This document shows positions 1-9,432 of a DNA stretch of 36,622 bases, piece after piece. Origin of the DNA: Phycicoccus sp. GTDB lineage: Bacteria; Actinomycetota; Actinomycetes; Actinomycetales; Dermatophilaceae. The first letter of the stretch is position 1. Each line of letters starts with the position of its first letter. The notes beneath the pieces were generated by a model. The model had not been told where the DNA came from. It ran no database searches and saw nothing but the letters and a program-made list of their open reading frames with translations. The translations under genes were made by a program, and so were the position numbers. Location of the stretch: NCBI GenBank assembly GCA_017993715.1, contig JAGOME010000045.1:1-36622 (forward strand), written 5' to 3'.

Positions 1-815
1 CCCGAATGCCGTGCGTGCAGGCCGAAGACGCCCTCGACCCAACGCTCGCCGCGGCCTCTCTCGACGGCCGTCGGCAGGTCGGCGATGACGGCCTCGAATC
101 CCGTTAACGTGGCGGCGACGGCCTCGCGCATCTGCGCGACCTCGTGCTCGTCCTTGATCATCCGCAGCAGCGAAAGATCATGGGAGAGAACGTTGTCAAC
201 CTCTTCGAGGCTCTCGGCAGCAACCCCGGCCTCGACCCTGGCCTGATCGAGACTGGCGGTGAGGACGCGGTCGGCGTCCCGGACTACTCGCACCGTGACG
301 ACGCCCGCATCCTTGGCGACGGCCTCGGGGAACTCGTCGATGTGCCGCGCGGTGAGGCCGAGCTCGAGCTCGACATCCTCGATCGTCGGGCGGGCGCCGA
401 CCCAGAACTCGCCGTAGCGGGAGTCGGCGAAGAACTCGTCGGTGTCCCGCCCGGCGAGGGGTCGGAAGTACAGGATCGTCTCGTGTCCGCCGTCGGAGCT
501 CGGCTCCATCACCAGGACGGCGTCGGGCTCGCGGTCGGCGCCGAGCCCGGTGAGGTGGGCGAAGGCGCTGTGCGGCCGGAACACGTAGTCGGTGTCGTTG
601 GAGCGCACCTTGAGTCCGCCGGCGGGGATGACGAGCCGGTCGCCGGGGAACGTGGCGCTGATCGCGGCCCGGCGACGAGCGGCGAATGCCGCCGCGGGCG
701 CCTGCTGCGTCACCGTCGGTTGCCGGGGCGCCCAGCCCTGGGAGATGAAGGCGCGCAACTCATCGGTGGTCGGTCGCGACCGGTTGCTGTCGCTCTTGGT
801 CTGCTCCTCGCTCAT
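1..815 (-). CDS. pepP: Xaa-Pro aminopeptidase (aminopeptidase P, M24B), N-terminal part
   Basis: The gene runs off the left edge; about 271 N-terminal residues are visible. Aminopeptidase P is a cytoplasmic Mn-dependent enzyme that removes the N-terminal residue from peptides with proline at position 2. The translation starts MSEEQTKSDSNRSR, has the N-terminal creatinase-like domain (FPGDRLVIPAGG, then YVFRPHSAFAHLTG near residue 85), and reaches the linker to the pita-bread domain with DEHEVAQMREAV and EGVFGLHARHSG, as in actinobacterial PepP. The catalytic metal ligands lie beyond the window. The ATG at 813-815 is chosen because the protein begins in register with the family there and the DNA upstream is not coding in this frame. 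Transcription is away from the window; glpD ends 129 bases upstream on the same strand. Confidence 0.85.
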   Translation of the reverse strand, partial: MSEEQTKSDSNRSRPTTDELRAFISQGWAPRQPTVTQQAPAAAFAARRRAAISATFPGDRLVIPAGGLKVRSNDTDYVFRPHSAFAHLTGLGADREPDAVLVMEPSSDGGHETILYFRPLAGRDTDEFFADSRYGEFWVGARPTIEDVELELGLTARHIDEFPEAVAKDAGVVTVRVVRDADRVLTASLDQARVEAGVAAESLEEVDNVLSHDLSLLRMIKDEHEVAQMREAVAATLTGFEAVIADLPTAVERGRGERWVEGVFGLHARHS

Positions 816-894
816 CGGGTCATCGTCCCACGCCGATGGTTTGTCGGCGGCGGTCCGTCGCAGGACCTCGTGGCGGTGCCCTGCGGGCGGGCCG

Positions 895-925
895 CCTGAC
901 CCCGCTCCGCCCTGCTTGGGTCAGG
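895..925 (-). terminator. Possible terminator after glpD
   Basis: Perfect 8-bp arms CCTGACCC (895-902) and GGGTCAGG (918-925) flank a 15-base loop, 19 bases beyond the glpD stop and before pepP. There is no T-run on the glpD strand, so it is a hairpin of uncertain termination strength. Confidence 0.4.
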
Positions 926-944
926 TTTGGGCGCGCGCCCCCGG

Positions 945-2687
945 TCAGGGCAGGGAGGTCTCTCGGACGCTGCTGCGGACCTGGTTGGACGACACATCGT
1001 CAGGCATCAGTTGACTGGTCATCTCGGCCGCCACCCGGCGCTGATAGAGCTCGATCTCCTCCTGGATCCGCGCTTCGTCCCAGCCGAGGATCGGCGCCAT
1101 GAGGCGCGCCGCGGGCTCGGCGGCGGTCAGGCCCCGATCTCGCGCCTCGATCGAGATCCGGGTCCGCCGGGTGAGGGCGTCGGTGAGGTGCAGAGCGCCC
1201 TCGCTGCTTGCGGCATACACAATCTCGACCTTGAGATGCTCCTCCCCTCCTGGAAGTTGCTCTCCCAGAGAGGGATCCACCGCGATGAGGGCGAGCAGCT
1301 CGCCGACGAGGGTGCCGTAGCGCTCGAGGAGGTAGTCGATGGCCGGGCCGTCGAGGCCACTGCTCCGGCTGAGCAGCTCGGGCCGCTCATGCAGCCATTC
1401 CCAGCCGACGGCACCCGCGAGCCGGATCGTCTCGGTCGTGCTCTGCGGCATCTCCTTGCCGAGATCGGCGAGAGCGAGATCGACGGCATCCTTGGCCATG
1501 ATCCGATACGTCGTGTACTTGCCGCCGGCGACGAGCACGATCCCCGGTGTCGGCGAAGCGACGACGTGCTCGCGAGAGATCTTCGTCGTGGCGTGGCCAC
1601 CGGCCTCGCCATCGCCCTCGCCCTCGGTGACACTGGGTGAGATCAGGGGGCGCAGGCCGACATAGACCCCGTCGATGTCCTCACGCGAAATGGGTTGCAC
1701 GAGAACGGCATTCACCGTATCGAGGAGATAGTCAATGTCAGCCGAGGTCGCCGCCGGATGGGACTTGTCGAGGTCCCAGGGCGTGTCCGTGGTGCCAATG
1801 ATCCAGTGCTCGTCCCAGGGGATGAGGAAAAGGACGGACTTGTCCGTGCGCAGGATGACGCCGGTCTGGGAGTCGATGCGGTCGCGCGGGACGACGAGAT
1901 GGACACCCTTGCTCGCCCGGACGTGCAGCGGCCCGTCGGCGTCCGGGTTGAGTAGGCGCTCGATCTCGTCGGTCCACACCCCGGTGGCGGCGATGACGCG
2001 CCGCGCCCTGATCTCGAACGACTCTCCGGTGACGTCATCGAGCGCCGCCACCCCGACCACCCGGCCGGAGTCGTCCCGCTGGATCCCGGTCACCTTGACT
2101 CGGTTGGCGGCATGGACCCCATGGCGGGCTCCCGTGCGCACGAGCTCGAGGACGAACCGCGCGTCGTCGACCTGGGCGTCGTAGTACTGAATCGCGCCCG
2201 TCAGGGCGTCGGGCCGCAGGCTCGGCATGAGGCGCAGCGCCGACTTCTTGCTGAGGTGTTTGTGACGGGGGACCTCGGCGCTCGGCCGCACGCCGAACGC
2301 CAGACCGTCGTAGAGGGCGATGCCTGAGCCGACGTAGAAGCGCTCCCAGGCCGGCTTGCGCAGTGGATACATGAAGGGCACAGGGCGCACGAGGTGCGGG
2401 GCGATGTGCGTGAGGAGGAGCCGACGCTCCTGCAGCGCCTCATGGACCAGACCAAAGTCGAGCATCTCCAGATAGCGCAGCCCGCCGTGGATGAGCTTGC
2501 TCGACCGCGAGCTCGTCCCGCTGGCCCAGTCGCGGGCCTCGACCAGGCCGGTGGAGAGTCCCCGGGTCACGGCATCGAGTGCGGCCCCGGCCCCGACGAC
2601 GCCGCCGCCGACGACGAGGACATCGAGCTCTTCGCCGCTGCGCAGGCGCTCGATCGCGGCCGCGCGGGCGTGCGGAGTCAAGGTCAT
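945..2687 (-). CDS. glpD: Aerobic glycerol-3-phosphate dehydrogenase (FAD)
   Basis: Oxidises sn-glycerol 3-phosphate to dihydroxyacetone phosphate at the membrane and passes electrons to quinone; second step of glycerol use. The 580-residue product has the N-terminal FAD-binding motif [19 protein letters not shown], the GlpD signature [19 protein letters not shown], a central substrate domain and the C-terminal helical DAO_C domain (around [14 protein letters not shown] onward). The usual length is 500-580. The ATG at 2685-2687 is chosen because it overlaps the glpK stop as ATGA and has GGAGGTG seven bases upstream; an upstream extension would only read back through glpK. It is therefore translationally coupled to glpK in a glpK-glpD operon. 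No facilitator gene glpF is visible next to it. Confidence 0.95.
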   Translation of the reverse strand: MTLTPHARAAAIERLRSGEELDVLVVGGGVVGAGAALDAVTRGLSTGLVEARDWASGTSSRSSKLIHGGLRYLEMLDFGLVHEALQERRLLLTHIAPHLVRPVPFMYPLRKPAWERFYVGSGIALYDGLAFGVRPSAEVPRHKHLSKKSALRLMPSLRPDALTGAIQYYDAQVDDARFVLELVRTGARHGVHAANRVKVTGIQRDDSGRVVGVAALDDVTGESFEIRARRVIAATGVWTDEIERLLNPDADGPLHVRASKGVHLVVPRDRIDSQTGVILRTDKSVLFLIPWDEHWIIGTTDTPWDLDKSHPAATSADIDYLLDTVNAVLVQPISREDIDGVYVGLRPLISPSVTEGEGDGEAGGHATTKISREHVVASPTPGIVLVAGGKYTTYRIMAKDAVDLALADLGKEMPQSTTETIRLAGAVGWEWLHERPELLSRSSGLDGPAIDYLLERYGTLVGELLALIAVDPSLGEQLPGGEEHLKVEIVYAASSEGALHLTDALTRRTRISIEARDRGLTAAEPAARLMAPILGWDEARIQEEIELYQRRVAAEMTSQLMPDDVSSNQVRSSVRETSLP

Positions 2688-4198
2688 GAGCCCACCTCCA
2701 CCCAGTTCAGCGTGCGCTCCACGGCCTTGCGCCACCCGGCATACCCGTCCTGTCGTTGCTGGTCGGACCACTGCGGCGACCAGCGCCGATCCTCGGCCCA
2801 GTTGGCCCGCAACTCATCGGTGCTGCCCCAGAACCCGACCGCGAGGCCCGCGGCATACGCCGCCCCGAGGGCGGTGGTCTCGGCGACGACGGGGCGGCTC
2901 ACCGGGACCCCGAGCACATCGGCCTGCAGCTGCATGCACAGGCCGTTGGCGGTGACCCCGCCGTCGACCTTGAGCGTGGTCAGGGCCACGCCGGAGTCGG
3001 CCGCCATGGCGTCGACGACGTCGCGGCTCTGGTAGCAGATCGCCTCGAGGGTCGCCCGGGCGATGTGGGCGTTGGTGTGGAATCGCGACAGTCCGACGAT
3101 GGCGCCGCGGGCATCGCTGCGCCAGTACGGCGCGAACAGCCCCGAGAACGCCGGGACGAAGTAGCACCCCTGAGTGTCGTCGACCTGGCGGGCCAGCGTC
3201 TCGACCTCAGCGGCGCCGCTGATGATGCCGAGTTGATCGCGCAGCCACTGCACGGCGCTGCCGGTCACCGCGATCGACCCCTCCAGGGCATAGACCGCGG
3301 GAGCGTCCCCGAGCTGGTAGGCGACCGTGGTCAGCAGACCGTGCTCGCTGCGCACCATCTCCTCACCGGTGTTGAGCAGGAGGAAGTTGCCGGTGCCGTA
3401 GGTGTTTTTGGCCTCACCCGGCGCGAAGCAGACCTGCCCGACCATGGCGCCGTGCTGGTCGCCGAGGACGCCGGTGATCGGTGCGGTCCCGCCGTGCTTG
3501 CCCATGGCCTGGCCGAATGCCGTCGCGTGCGAACTGGCGTGGATCGTCGGCAACATGGCGCGTGGGACGCCGAAGAGGGCAAGCAGCTCGTCGTCCCAGT
3601 CCAGCGTGGCCAGGTCCATGAGCATCGTGCGGCTGGCGTTGGTGACGTCGGTGGCGTGGACGCCACCATGGGGTCCGCCGGTGAGGTTCCAGACGACCCA
3701 GGAGTCTGGTGTCCCGAATGCCGCGTGCCCCTGCTCGGCCAGCTCGCGCAGGCCCTCAACGTTGTCCAGCAGCCACTTCAGCTTGCCGCCCGAGAAGTAG
3801 GTGGCCGGGGGCAGGCCGGCCTTGTGGCGGATCAGGTCCCCGTGCCCGTCCCGTTCGAGGGCGGCGGCGATGCCGTCGGTGCGGGTGTCCTGCCACACAA
3901 TCGCGTTGTGCAGCGGTCGCCCGGTGCGCCGATCCCACACGATGGTCGTCTCGCGCTGGTTGGTCACGCCGATGGCGGCCAGGTCACTCATCGACAGCCC
4001 GGCTTGGTTGAGCGCCGTCCCGATGACCGTGTCGGTGTTGGACCAGATCTCTAGTGGGTTGTGTTCGACCCAGCCAGCGCGCGGCAGGATCTGCTCGTGC
4101 TCGATCTGGTGTCGCCCGACCTCCCGACCGGCATGGTCGAAGATCATGAACCGCGTGCTCGTCGTGCCCTGGTCGACCGCCCCGATGAAGTCCGCCAT
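2684..4198 (-). CDS. glpK: Glycerol kinase
   Basis: Phosphorylates glycerol with ATP to glycerol 3-phosphate, the substrate of the next gene product. The 504-residue protein carries the FGGY-kinase N-terminal phosphate loop ([16 protein letters not shown], residues 5-20), the glycerol-contacting segments around [10 protein letters not shown] and [11 protein letters not shown], and the C-terminal FGGY signature region with [12 protein letters not shown] and [19 protein letters not shown]. All are standard for GlpK and the length is normal. The ATG at 4196-4198 is used: 13 extra codons upstream are possible but are not family sequence and would run into the divergent gene. The Shine-Dalgarno is weak. 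Only 37 bases separate this start from that of the divergent ADP-ribosylglycohydrolase, so their promoters must overlap. Confidence 0.95.
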   Translation of the reverse strand: MADFIGAVDQGTTSTRFMIFDHAGREVGRHQIEHEQILPRAGWVEHNPLEIWSNTDTVIGTALNQAGLSMSDLAAIGVTNQRETTIVWDRRTGRPLHNAIVWQDTRTDGIAAALERDGHGDLIRHKAGLPPATYFSGGKLKWLLDNVEGLRELAEQGHAAFGTPDSWVVWNLTGGPHGGVHATDVTNASRTMLMDLATLDWDDELLALFGVPRAMLPTIHASSHATAFGQAMGKHGGTAPITGVLGDQHGAMVGQVCFAPGEAKNTYGTGNFLLLNTGEEMVRSEHGLLTTVAYQLGDAPAVYALEGSIAVTGSAVQWLRDQLGIISGAAEVETLARQVDDTQGCYFVPAFSGLFAPYWRSDARGAIVGLSRFHTNAHIARATLEAICYQSRDVVDAMAADSGVALTTLKVDGGVTANGLCMQLQADVLGVPVSRPVVAETTALGAAYAAGLAVGFWGSTDELRANWAEDRRWSPQWSDQQRQDGYAGWRKAVERTLNWVEVGS

Positions 4199-4235
4199 GA
4201 CCGGCAGCCTAGGTAATGCGGGAGAGGATGACGTC
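4199..4235. promoter_or_regulatory. Very short divergent promoter region, glpK / ADP-ribosylglycohydrolase
   Basis: Thirty-seven bases separate the two divergent start codons. The stretch holds TAGGTAAT (4210-4217), which could serve as a -10 element rightward, and GGAGAGG (4221-4227), the ribosome site for the rightward gene. The palindrome ATGACGTCAT (4228-4237) overlaps that start codon and could be an operator; this is only suggestive. Leftward transcription would need to begin very near the glpK ATG, so a short or absent leader is likely. Confidence 0.4.
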
Positions 4236-5315
4236 ATGAGCCCCGACCTGCGCGACCGGATCCGTGGCTCTCTCCTGCTCGGAGCGGTCGGCGATGCCCT
4301 TGGTGCGCCAGTCGAGTTCTGGGACGTGGGCCAGATCAGATCGCGGTGCGGTCCCGCGGGTGTTGTGGACTATCTGCCGGCCTATGGGCGGGACGCAGGG
4401 GCGATCACCGACGACACCCAGATGACCCTGTTCACCGCGGAAGGGCTCATCCGCTACCTGATCAGGGGTCGGCATCGCGGCATTGCGTCGGCTCCAGGCA
4501 TGTTCCACGAGGCATATCTGGTCTGGCTGTCCACCCAAGGGGTGCCGCCGCCCCCTCCCCACGGGGTGGGAGGGGGCTGGCTGCGCACGGTCCCCGGCCT
4601 GCATGCGCGGCGAGCCCCGGGCAATACCTGCCTGACGGCCCTTGCCTCGGGCCGGATCGGCACGATCGCGGAGCCGATCAACCAGTCCAAGGGTTGCGGC
4701 GGCGTGATGCGCGTCGGGCCGGTCGGCCTCGTCGGGCTGCGCGACACCTTCCTGGTGAGCGCGCAGGCTGCAGCGGTGACGCACGGCCACCCCAGTGGCT
4801 ATCTGTCTGCGGGGTTCCTCGGCGAGCTGGTGGCGGCTCTCCTGCAGGGGGCGTCCCTCCGCGACGGGTTGGACCACGCCACTGCGCGACTGGTCGTCGA
4901 GGCCGGTCACGAGGAAACCCTCGCCGCCGTGCAGACCGCAAGCGCTCTCGCGCGAACGCACCGGCCCACCCCTGAGCTGCTGGAGATGCTGGGCGGTGCG
5001 TGGGTGGGCGAGGAGGCGCTGGCCATCGGGGTTGCGTGTGCGCTGCGGGCGGACGACCCGATCGACGGGGTGTTCCTCGCGGTCAACCACTCCGGCGACT
5101 CGGACTCGACCGGCGCCATCGCCGGCACCATCCTCGGCGTGCTGCACGGCGCGACCGCGATCCCGGAGACCTTCGTCCACCGGCTCGAGCTTGCGGACGT
5201 CGTCACTCAGGTGGCCGACGACCTGTTCGAAACCGGCTGGGGGCATGGGGTGGGGGGTGCCTATGAGGCTGCCGACCCGCAGGTCGATGCCTTCCTGGAG
5301 AGATACCGCGGCTGA
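4236..5315 (+). CDS. ADP-ribosylglycohydrolase family protein (DraG-like)
   Basis: A 359-residue member of the ADP-ribosylglycohydrolase family, which removes ADP-ribose from modified protein side chains or from other ADP-ribosyl compounds using two Mg ions. Visible hallmarks are [19 protein letters not shown] at the N-terminus, the first metal site [15 protein letters not shown], the [16 protein letters not shown] loop, and the C-terminal metal site [18 protein letters not shown]. The start at 4236 follows GGAGAGG at nine bases. It diverges from glpK and ends before a shared hairpin with the convergent PIG-L gene. No partner ADP-ribosyltransferase is visible, so the substrate is unknown; arginine-type reversal is only one option in this family. 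Confidence 0.88.
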   Translation: MSPDLRDRIRGSLLLGAVGDALGAPVEFWDVGQIRSRCGPAGVVDYLPAYGRDAGAITDDTQMTLFTAEGLIRYLIRGRHRGIASAPGMFHEAYLVWLSTQGVPPPPPHGVGGGWLRTVPGLHARRAPGNTCLTALASGRIGTIAEPINQSKGCGGVMRVGPVGLVGLRDTFLVSAQAAAVTHGHPSGYLSAGFLGELVAALLQGASLRDGLDHATARLVVEAGHEETLAAVQTASALARTHRPTPELLEMLGGAWVGEEALAIGVACALRADDPIDGVFLAVNHSGDSDSTGAIAGTILGVLHGATAIPETFVHRLELADVVTQVADDLFETGWGHGVGGAYEAADPQVDAFLERYRG

Positions 5316-5348
5316 GCGGCGTTCGGGTTTGGCCTGCGGCTCGCGCAG

Positions 5349-5384
5349 GCTGACCGACCCGGCACGGCATTCGGGTCGGTCAGC
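5349..5384. terminator. Bidirectional terminator hairpin with CGGCATTC in its loop
   Basis: Perfect 13-bp arms (5349-5361 and 5372-5384, GCTGACCGACCCG and its complement) sit between the convergent ends at 5315 and 5389. The 10-base loop plus the adjoining stem reads CACGGCATTCGGG, a copy of the repeated octamer discussed in the findings. Confidence 0.7.
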
Positions 5385-5388
5385 CGCG

Positions 5389-6195
5389 TCAGAACGGCCA
5401 GGCGCGCTGCATCGGTTGATCACCCAGGGCCGGCTCGATGAAGTGCTCGTACCCAAAGCCCTCGGTGAACGCCTCCATCGGGATCTGGAGCATCATCCCG
5501 ACGTCGCTGGTCTGGCTCGCGTGGCACTGCAACGCGGCGCGTTTGCGCTCAATGACGCCCCGACCGTCGACCTGCCAGTGCAGCTCGCTCTCCGCCATGC
5601 CGATCTTGTGCCCGTCGGGCATCACCGTGTCGGGGTCCCAATCGCCCGGATCGATACCCATGGCCTTGGCTTCGTCGCGCTGGCGGCGCATGAGGTCACG
5701 GTTCATCGTCGTCTCGAGGTAGCGCGGTGTCGTGCCCGCCCCTGTGTTGTCCAACAACGCAATCGCGGCCTTGGTGACCTCATGGACCTTGACGTGGTCA
5801 GGGTGGCCGTAGTTGCCGTGGAAGTCATATCCGATGACGACATCCGGCTCGACCTCGCGCAGGATGTCAGCGAGCAGCGCCGCGGCTTGATGCGTGGGAG
5901 CGGCATGGAACGACCCGGCGTCGTCGTTCTCGACCCAGCCGGCCATGCCCGAGTCGGCATAGCCGAGCCAGCGGACCTCCGACCCGATGATGCGGGCGCT
6001 GTTCTCGGCTTCGACCCGGCGACGATCGACCACGGTCTCGCCGGGGGCGAGGTCGGTTGGGGCTTCGCCGTGGTCGCCATTGGTGGCATAGACCACGACG
6101 ACGCGGTCGCCGCGGTCCGTGGCCAGACACATGGTCGCCGACGTGGACGAGGCTTCATCGTCCGGGTGCGCATGGACGAAAACTATCGTGGTCAC
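5389..6195 (-). CDS. PIG-L/LmbE family zinc deacetylase (Mca/MshB-like)
   Basis: A 268-residue PIG-L family protein. These are Zn-dependent enzymes that deacetylate N-acetylglucosamine-type groups or cleave mycothiol conjugates (MshB, Mca). The zinc motif AHPDDE is at residues 9-14 and the third ligand lies in GHPDHVKVHEV near residues 130-140; YATNGDHGEAP and YGHPDH are typical spacing. The GTG at 6193-6195 is chosen because VTTIVFVHAHPDDE starts like the family; an in-frame ATG 34 codons upstream would add a low-complexity stretch. No clear Shine-Dalgarno is visible. Substrate specificity, mycothiol pathway or another small molecule, cannot be decided from sequence alone. Convergent with the preceding gene across a strong hairpin. 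Confidence 0.82.
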   Translation of the reverse strand: MTTIVFVHAHPDDEASSTSATMCLATDRGDRVVVVYATNGDHGEAPTDLAPGETVVDRRRVEAENSARIIGSEVRWLGYADSGMAGWVENDDAGSFHAAPTHQAAALLADILREVEPDVVIGYDFHGNYGHPDHVKVHEVTKAAIALLDNTGAGTTPRYLETTMNRDLMRRQRDEAKAMGIDPGDWDPDTVMPDGHKIGMAESELHWQVDGRGVIERKRAALQCHASQTSDVGMMLQIPMEAFTEGFGYEHFIEPALGDQPMQRAWPF

Positions 6196-6313
6196 GAGGC
6201 GGCATTCTTGCGTATGCCGTGCGCTCCTGGGGAATGCGGCTGACAGACGGGGGCCGGAGGCCGCCTGTGGATAAGCCGGCGGACTGGCGAGCGTCATCGG
6301 CCATGATGTCGCG

Positions 6314-7293
6314 ATGGATGAACGTCTGGAGAGTCTGGCTGTCAGCGTGGGTGGTGTCCTGTGCTCGGCTGATCTGCGGCAGGTGGCCTATGGGGATCAC
6401 GATCTTCGTCGGCTGGTCGCCGTGGGCGAGCTCATCCGCGTGCGCCAGGCCGCCTATGTGCTCGGGGAGCTGTGGCGCGATGCCACCCCAGAGGCGCGGC
6501 TCGCGCTACGAACTCGGGCAGTGCTCAGGGCGCGAGCCCACGACGACGATCGGGGTCGAGGTCCGCGCGCCACGAGCACCTCTTGCCGACGAGTGACTAC
6601 GCCGTGGGGGCGAGCGCGGTGGTGCTGCATCGGCTGCCGCTGTTCGGGACGGATAGCGAGACCGTCGATCTCGCGGCCCAGGTATCGCGCGTGAGGCGGG
6701 TCAAGGGGCTCAGGCTCCACCCTCCGGCAGCGACCGACGCGGTCGTCGTTGCCGATGGGTACCTGACTCAAGGTATGGCTGCGGCCATCTTGACTCTCAC
6801 CCGGCACGGCGGTGTGGTGACCGGTCTCGTGGCGCTCGATGCCGCCCTCCATGGCGGTCGAATCGATCTTGGTCAGGTGAGTGAGGCGATGGGGCTGGTG
6901 GCGCCGCGCACCCGTCCGGCCACCTGGGACCGCCTTGTCGCGGAGGCAGACCCGTTGTGTGAGTCCCCCGGGGAGACGCGCACCAGGGTGCTCCTCCGTG
7001 ATCTGGGCATCGCAGATGTGCGCAGTCAGGTGGAGATTGTTGATGGCGGCCGTCTCGTCGCCAGAGTGGACTTCCTGGTGCAAGAGAGGGTGATTGTCGA
7101 GTTCGACGGAGCGGTCAAGTACGGGGGTGACGGGGGCCGAGCTGCGCTCATCGCCGAAAAGCGTCGTGAGGACGACCTGAGGCGCCTCGGGTACGTCATC
7201 GTGCGGCTCACGTGGGCCGATCTGGGGCAGCCCGGCCGGGTCGGACAGCTCGTGCGGCAGGCGTTGGCCCAGGCAGCCCGTCTCCTGGCCTGA
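6314..7293 (+). pseudogene. Frameshifted AbiEi-type winged-helix / DUF559 nuclease-fold protein
   Basis: Two overlapping frames together make one recognisable protein. Frame one, from the ATG at 6314, gives an AbiEi-antitoxin-like N-terminus (GGVLCSADLRQVAYGDHDLRRL, then RVRQAAYVLGELWRDATPEARLALRTRAVLRARA). Around 6545-6590 the reading moves to a different frame, which continues as VVLHRLPLFGTDSETVDLAA and ends in a DUF559/very-short-patch-repair-nuclease-like domain (VIVEFDGAVKYGGDGGRAAL, EKRREDDLRRLGYVIVRLTW) up to 7293. The shift equals one lost or two gained bases. No good start exists in the second frame, so this is a decayed gene or a sequencing indel. Such proteins are common, single and of unknown role in Actinobacteria. 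Nothing here forms a toxin-antitoxin pair with it. Confidence 0.75.
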
Positions 7294-7328
7294 GGTGTCG
7301 TCTCTTGCCCTGAGTTGCCGTGAGCTGC

Positions 7329-7382
7329 CGTGGCTTTCGAGAAATGACGCGGCGATCGCCATGCCATTTCCCGAAAGCCACG
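7329..7382. repeat. Long imperfect palindrome, probable terminator
   Basis: Two 27-base arms meet at a GGCGATCGCC centre (7351-7360); arms 7329-7355 and 7356-7382 match at 23 of 27 positions. It starts 36 bases after the pseudogene stop and lies before the MaoC gene. It can fold into a hairpin of nearly 25 bp, much longer than a usual terminator. Confidence 0.6.
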
Positions 7383-7463
7383 ACAGGGTGCGGCGGCGAG
7401 CGTGAGGAAAGGCACGCGGCATTCCTCTGGGGTCGACGACGGCGTCACGGGAGGATGGCCCGC

Positions 7464-8531
7464 ATGACGAGCGCGCCCGCCACCAAGACCGACCCCGGCA
7501 ACTACTTCGAGGATTTCGCGATCGGGCAGGAGATCGTCCACACCAGCCCACGGACCGTCACCGACGGCGATGCCGCGCTGTACACCGCCCTCTACGGACC
7601 GCGCTTCGCTCTCACATCCGGGGCGACCTTCGCGGCGGCCATGGGCCTGGAACGCCCGCCGATGGACGCGCTGCTCGTTTTCCACACCGTCTTCGGCAAG
7701 ACCGTGCCAGAGATCTCCCTGAATGCCGTCGCCAACCTCGGGTATGCCGCCTGCCGGTTCACCGCACCCGTTCACGCCGGAGATACCTTGGCCGCGCGCT
7801 CACGCATCGTCGGCCTCAAGGCCAACCGCGACGGCAAGACCGGCGTGGTCTATGTGCACTCCACGGGCACCAACCAGCACGGCGAGGTCGTCCTCGACTA
7901 CGTGCGGTGGGTCATGGTGCGCAAGCGCGACGAAGCAAGTCCCGCACCGCAGACCGTCATCCCGGAGCTACCCGACGCGGTCGCGGCGACCGAGCTGATC
8001 GTGCCGTCCGGCATGACCGGAGTGGGTTATGACGTGGAGTTGGCTGGGAGTCCATATCTGTGGGACGACTACGAGATCGGCGAGCGGATCGACCACGTCG
8101 ATGGATCGACGATCGAGGAGAGCGAGCACATGCTCGCGACTCGGTTGTGGCACAACACCGCCAAGGTGCATTTCAACCAGCATGTCGAGAGTCAGGGCCG
8201 CTTCGGTCGGCGCATCGTCTATGGCGGGCATGTCATCTCGATCGCGCGTGCCCTATCGTTCAACGGCCTCGCTAACGCCCAGACGGTGCTGGCCATCAAC
8301 GCAGGGACGCACGCCAATCCGACCTTTGCGGGGGACACCATCTACGCGTGGTCCGAGGTACTCGACAAAGTTGAGCTCCCTGGTCGCACCGATCTCGGCG
8401 CGCTGCGGACGCGCCTTGTGGCCGTCAAGAACCTCACGGCCGCCAGTTTCCCCCTGCGTGGGGAGGACGGGAAGTACGTCCCCGAGGTGGTCCTGGACCT
8501 CGACCTGACGCTGCTCATTCCCCGCCGCTGA
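7464..8531 (+). CDS. mch: Double-MaoC dehydratase, mesaconyl-CoA hydratase-like
   Basis: A 355-residue protein with two hot-dog (MaoC) folds. It resembles Mch, which hydrates mesaconyl-CoA (2-methylfumaryl-CoA) to beta-methylmalyl-CoA in the ethylmalonyl-CoA and 3-hydroxypropionate pathways. Family-like blocks are YFEDFAIGQEIVHTSPRTVT, YTALYGPRFAL, VFHTVFGKTVPEISLNAVAN, KTGVVYVHSTGTNQHGEVVL, WDDYEIGERIDHVDGSTIEE, TRLWHNTAKVHFNQHVESQG and FGRRIVYGGHVISIARALSF. The ATG at 7464 has GGGAGG nine bases upstream; an ATG three codons earlier would sit directly on that site. The other pathway enzymes (lyase Mcl, crotonyl-CoA carboxylase/reductase) are not next to it, so a role in another mesaconate or C5 acyl-CoA route is equally open. 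The assignment is by remembered family blocks. Confidence 0.8.
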   Translation: MTSAPATKTDPGNYFEDFAIGQEIVHTSPRTVTDGDAALYTALYGPRFALTSGATFAAAMGLERPPMDALLVFHTVFGKTVPEISLNAVANLGYAACRFTAPVHAGDTLAARSRIVGLKANRDGKTGVVYVHSTGTNQHGEVVLDYVRWVMVRKRDEASPAPQTVIPELPDAVAATELIVPSGMTGVGYDVELAGSPYLWDDYEIGERIDHVDGSTIEESEHMLATRLWHNTAKVHFNQHVESQGRFGRRIVYGGHVISIARALSFNGLANAQTVLAINAGTHANPTFAGDTIYAWSEVLDKVELPGRTDLGALRTRLVAVKNLTAASFPLRGEDGKYVPEVVLDLDLTLLIPRR

Positions 8532-8583
8532 GCATCACCGCGGACGGCGACGACTGTGCCATCGCGGAACTAGGCTGACTCGC

Positions 8584-9429
8584 ATGCGGATCGACCTGCA
8601 CACCCACTCGTCGGTGAGCGATGGCACGGAGCCGCCCCGCGAGGTGCTGCTGTCAGCCGCGGCGGCGGGCCTGGATGTGGTCGCTCTGACCGATCACGAC
8701 ACGACGCTGGGCTGGGCCGAAGCCGAGAATGCCGTGTCGGACACCGGAGTTGCGCTCGTCCGGGGGATCGAGATCTCCACGGCACGCTATGGCCGCAGCG
8801 TGCATCTCCTCGGATACCTCGTCAATCCCGACGACCCCGAGCTGACCGCCGAGCTCGAGCAGGCCCGCGATTCGCGGTTGCGACGCATGGACCGGATGGT
8901 GGAGCGGTTGGAGGCGGACGGCATTCCCATCTCGATCGACGACGTCTATGCCCAGCTCGAGGAGGGGGCAACGTTGGGACGCCCGCACCTCGCCGACGCG
9001 CTGATCGCCGCGGGGGTGGTGCCGGACCGCGCGGTGGCCTTCCGCGACTACCTGCACAACGACAGCCCTTACTACGTGTCCCATTACGCGGTCGATCCGG
9101 TGCGGGCCGTCGAGTTGGTCAACGCGGCCGGCGGGGTGGCGGTCATCGCTCACCCGTTCACGCGGACCCGCGGCCGGACCACGACAGAGGGCCTGATCGA
9201 GGAGATGGCTGCTGCCGGCTTGGCGGGGGTCGAGGCCAACCATCGCGATCATGGCCCGCAGGAGGTGGCGCTCGCCCTCCAGGTGGCCGACCGGCTCGGG
9301 TTGGTCGTGACGGGCAGCAGCGACTATCACGGTGACGGCAAGGTCAATCGCCTAGGCGAGAACACCACCGACCCCCGGGTCCTGGAGCAGCTGGAGGAGC
9401 GGGCTCGGCTGCCGGTGATCCGGCCCTAG
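8584..9429 (+). CDS. PHP-domain phosphoesterase (TrpH/RNase AM-like)
   Basis: A 281-residue PHP-domain metal-dependent phosphoesterase. Characterised relatives hydrolyse 3',5'-nucleoside bisphosphates or trim RNA 5' ends. Metal-binding motifs are in the expected order: DLHTHSSVSDG (residues 4-14), LTDHDTTLGW near 37, GIEIST near 60, HLLGYLV, AHPFTRTRGR near 194 and SSDYHGDGK near 249. Length and order match the family. The ATG at 8584 begins exactly with the MRIDLHTHS signature, with AGG-containing sequence upstream. The marC-like gene starts three bases after its stop, so the two are probably cotranscribed. Confidence 0.85.
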   Translation: MRIDLHTHSSVSDGTEPPREVLLSAAAAGLDVVALTDHDTTLGWAEAENAVSDTGVALVRGIEISTARYGRSVHLLGYLVNPDDPELTAELEQARDSRLRRMDRMVERLEADGIPISIDDVYAQLEEGATLGRPHLADALIAAGVVPDRAVAFRDYLHNDSPYYVSHYAVDPVRAVELVNAAGGVAVIAHPFTRTRGRTTTEGLIEEMAAAGLAGVEANHRDHGPQEVALALQVADRLGLVVTGSSDYHGDGKVNRLGENTTDPRVLEQLEERARLPVIRP

Positions 9430-9432
9430 GCT

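Noticed and set aside
2756-4054. A 432-codon open frame opposite glpK
   Set aside because: Antisense shadow of a fully conserved glycerol kinase; no ribosome site or domain.
4228-4237. ATGACGTCAT palindrome as a firm operator for glpK
   Set aside because: A single 10-base palindrome overlapping a start codon can arise by chance; no second copy near other glycerol genes was seen.
6057-6596. A plus-strand open frame covering the start of the PIG-L gene and the pseudogene
   Set aside because: It reads antisense through the conserved HPDDE region and then a third frame of the AbiEi-like gene; no motif of its own.
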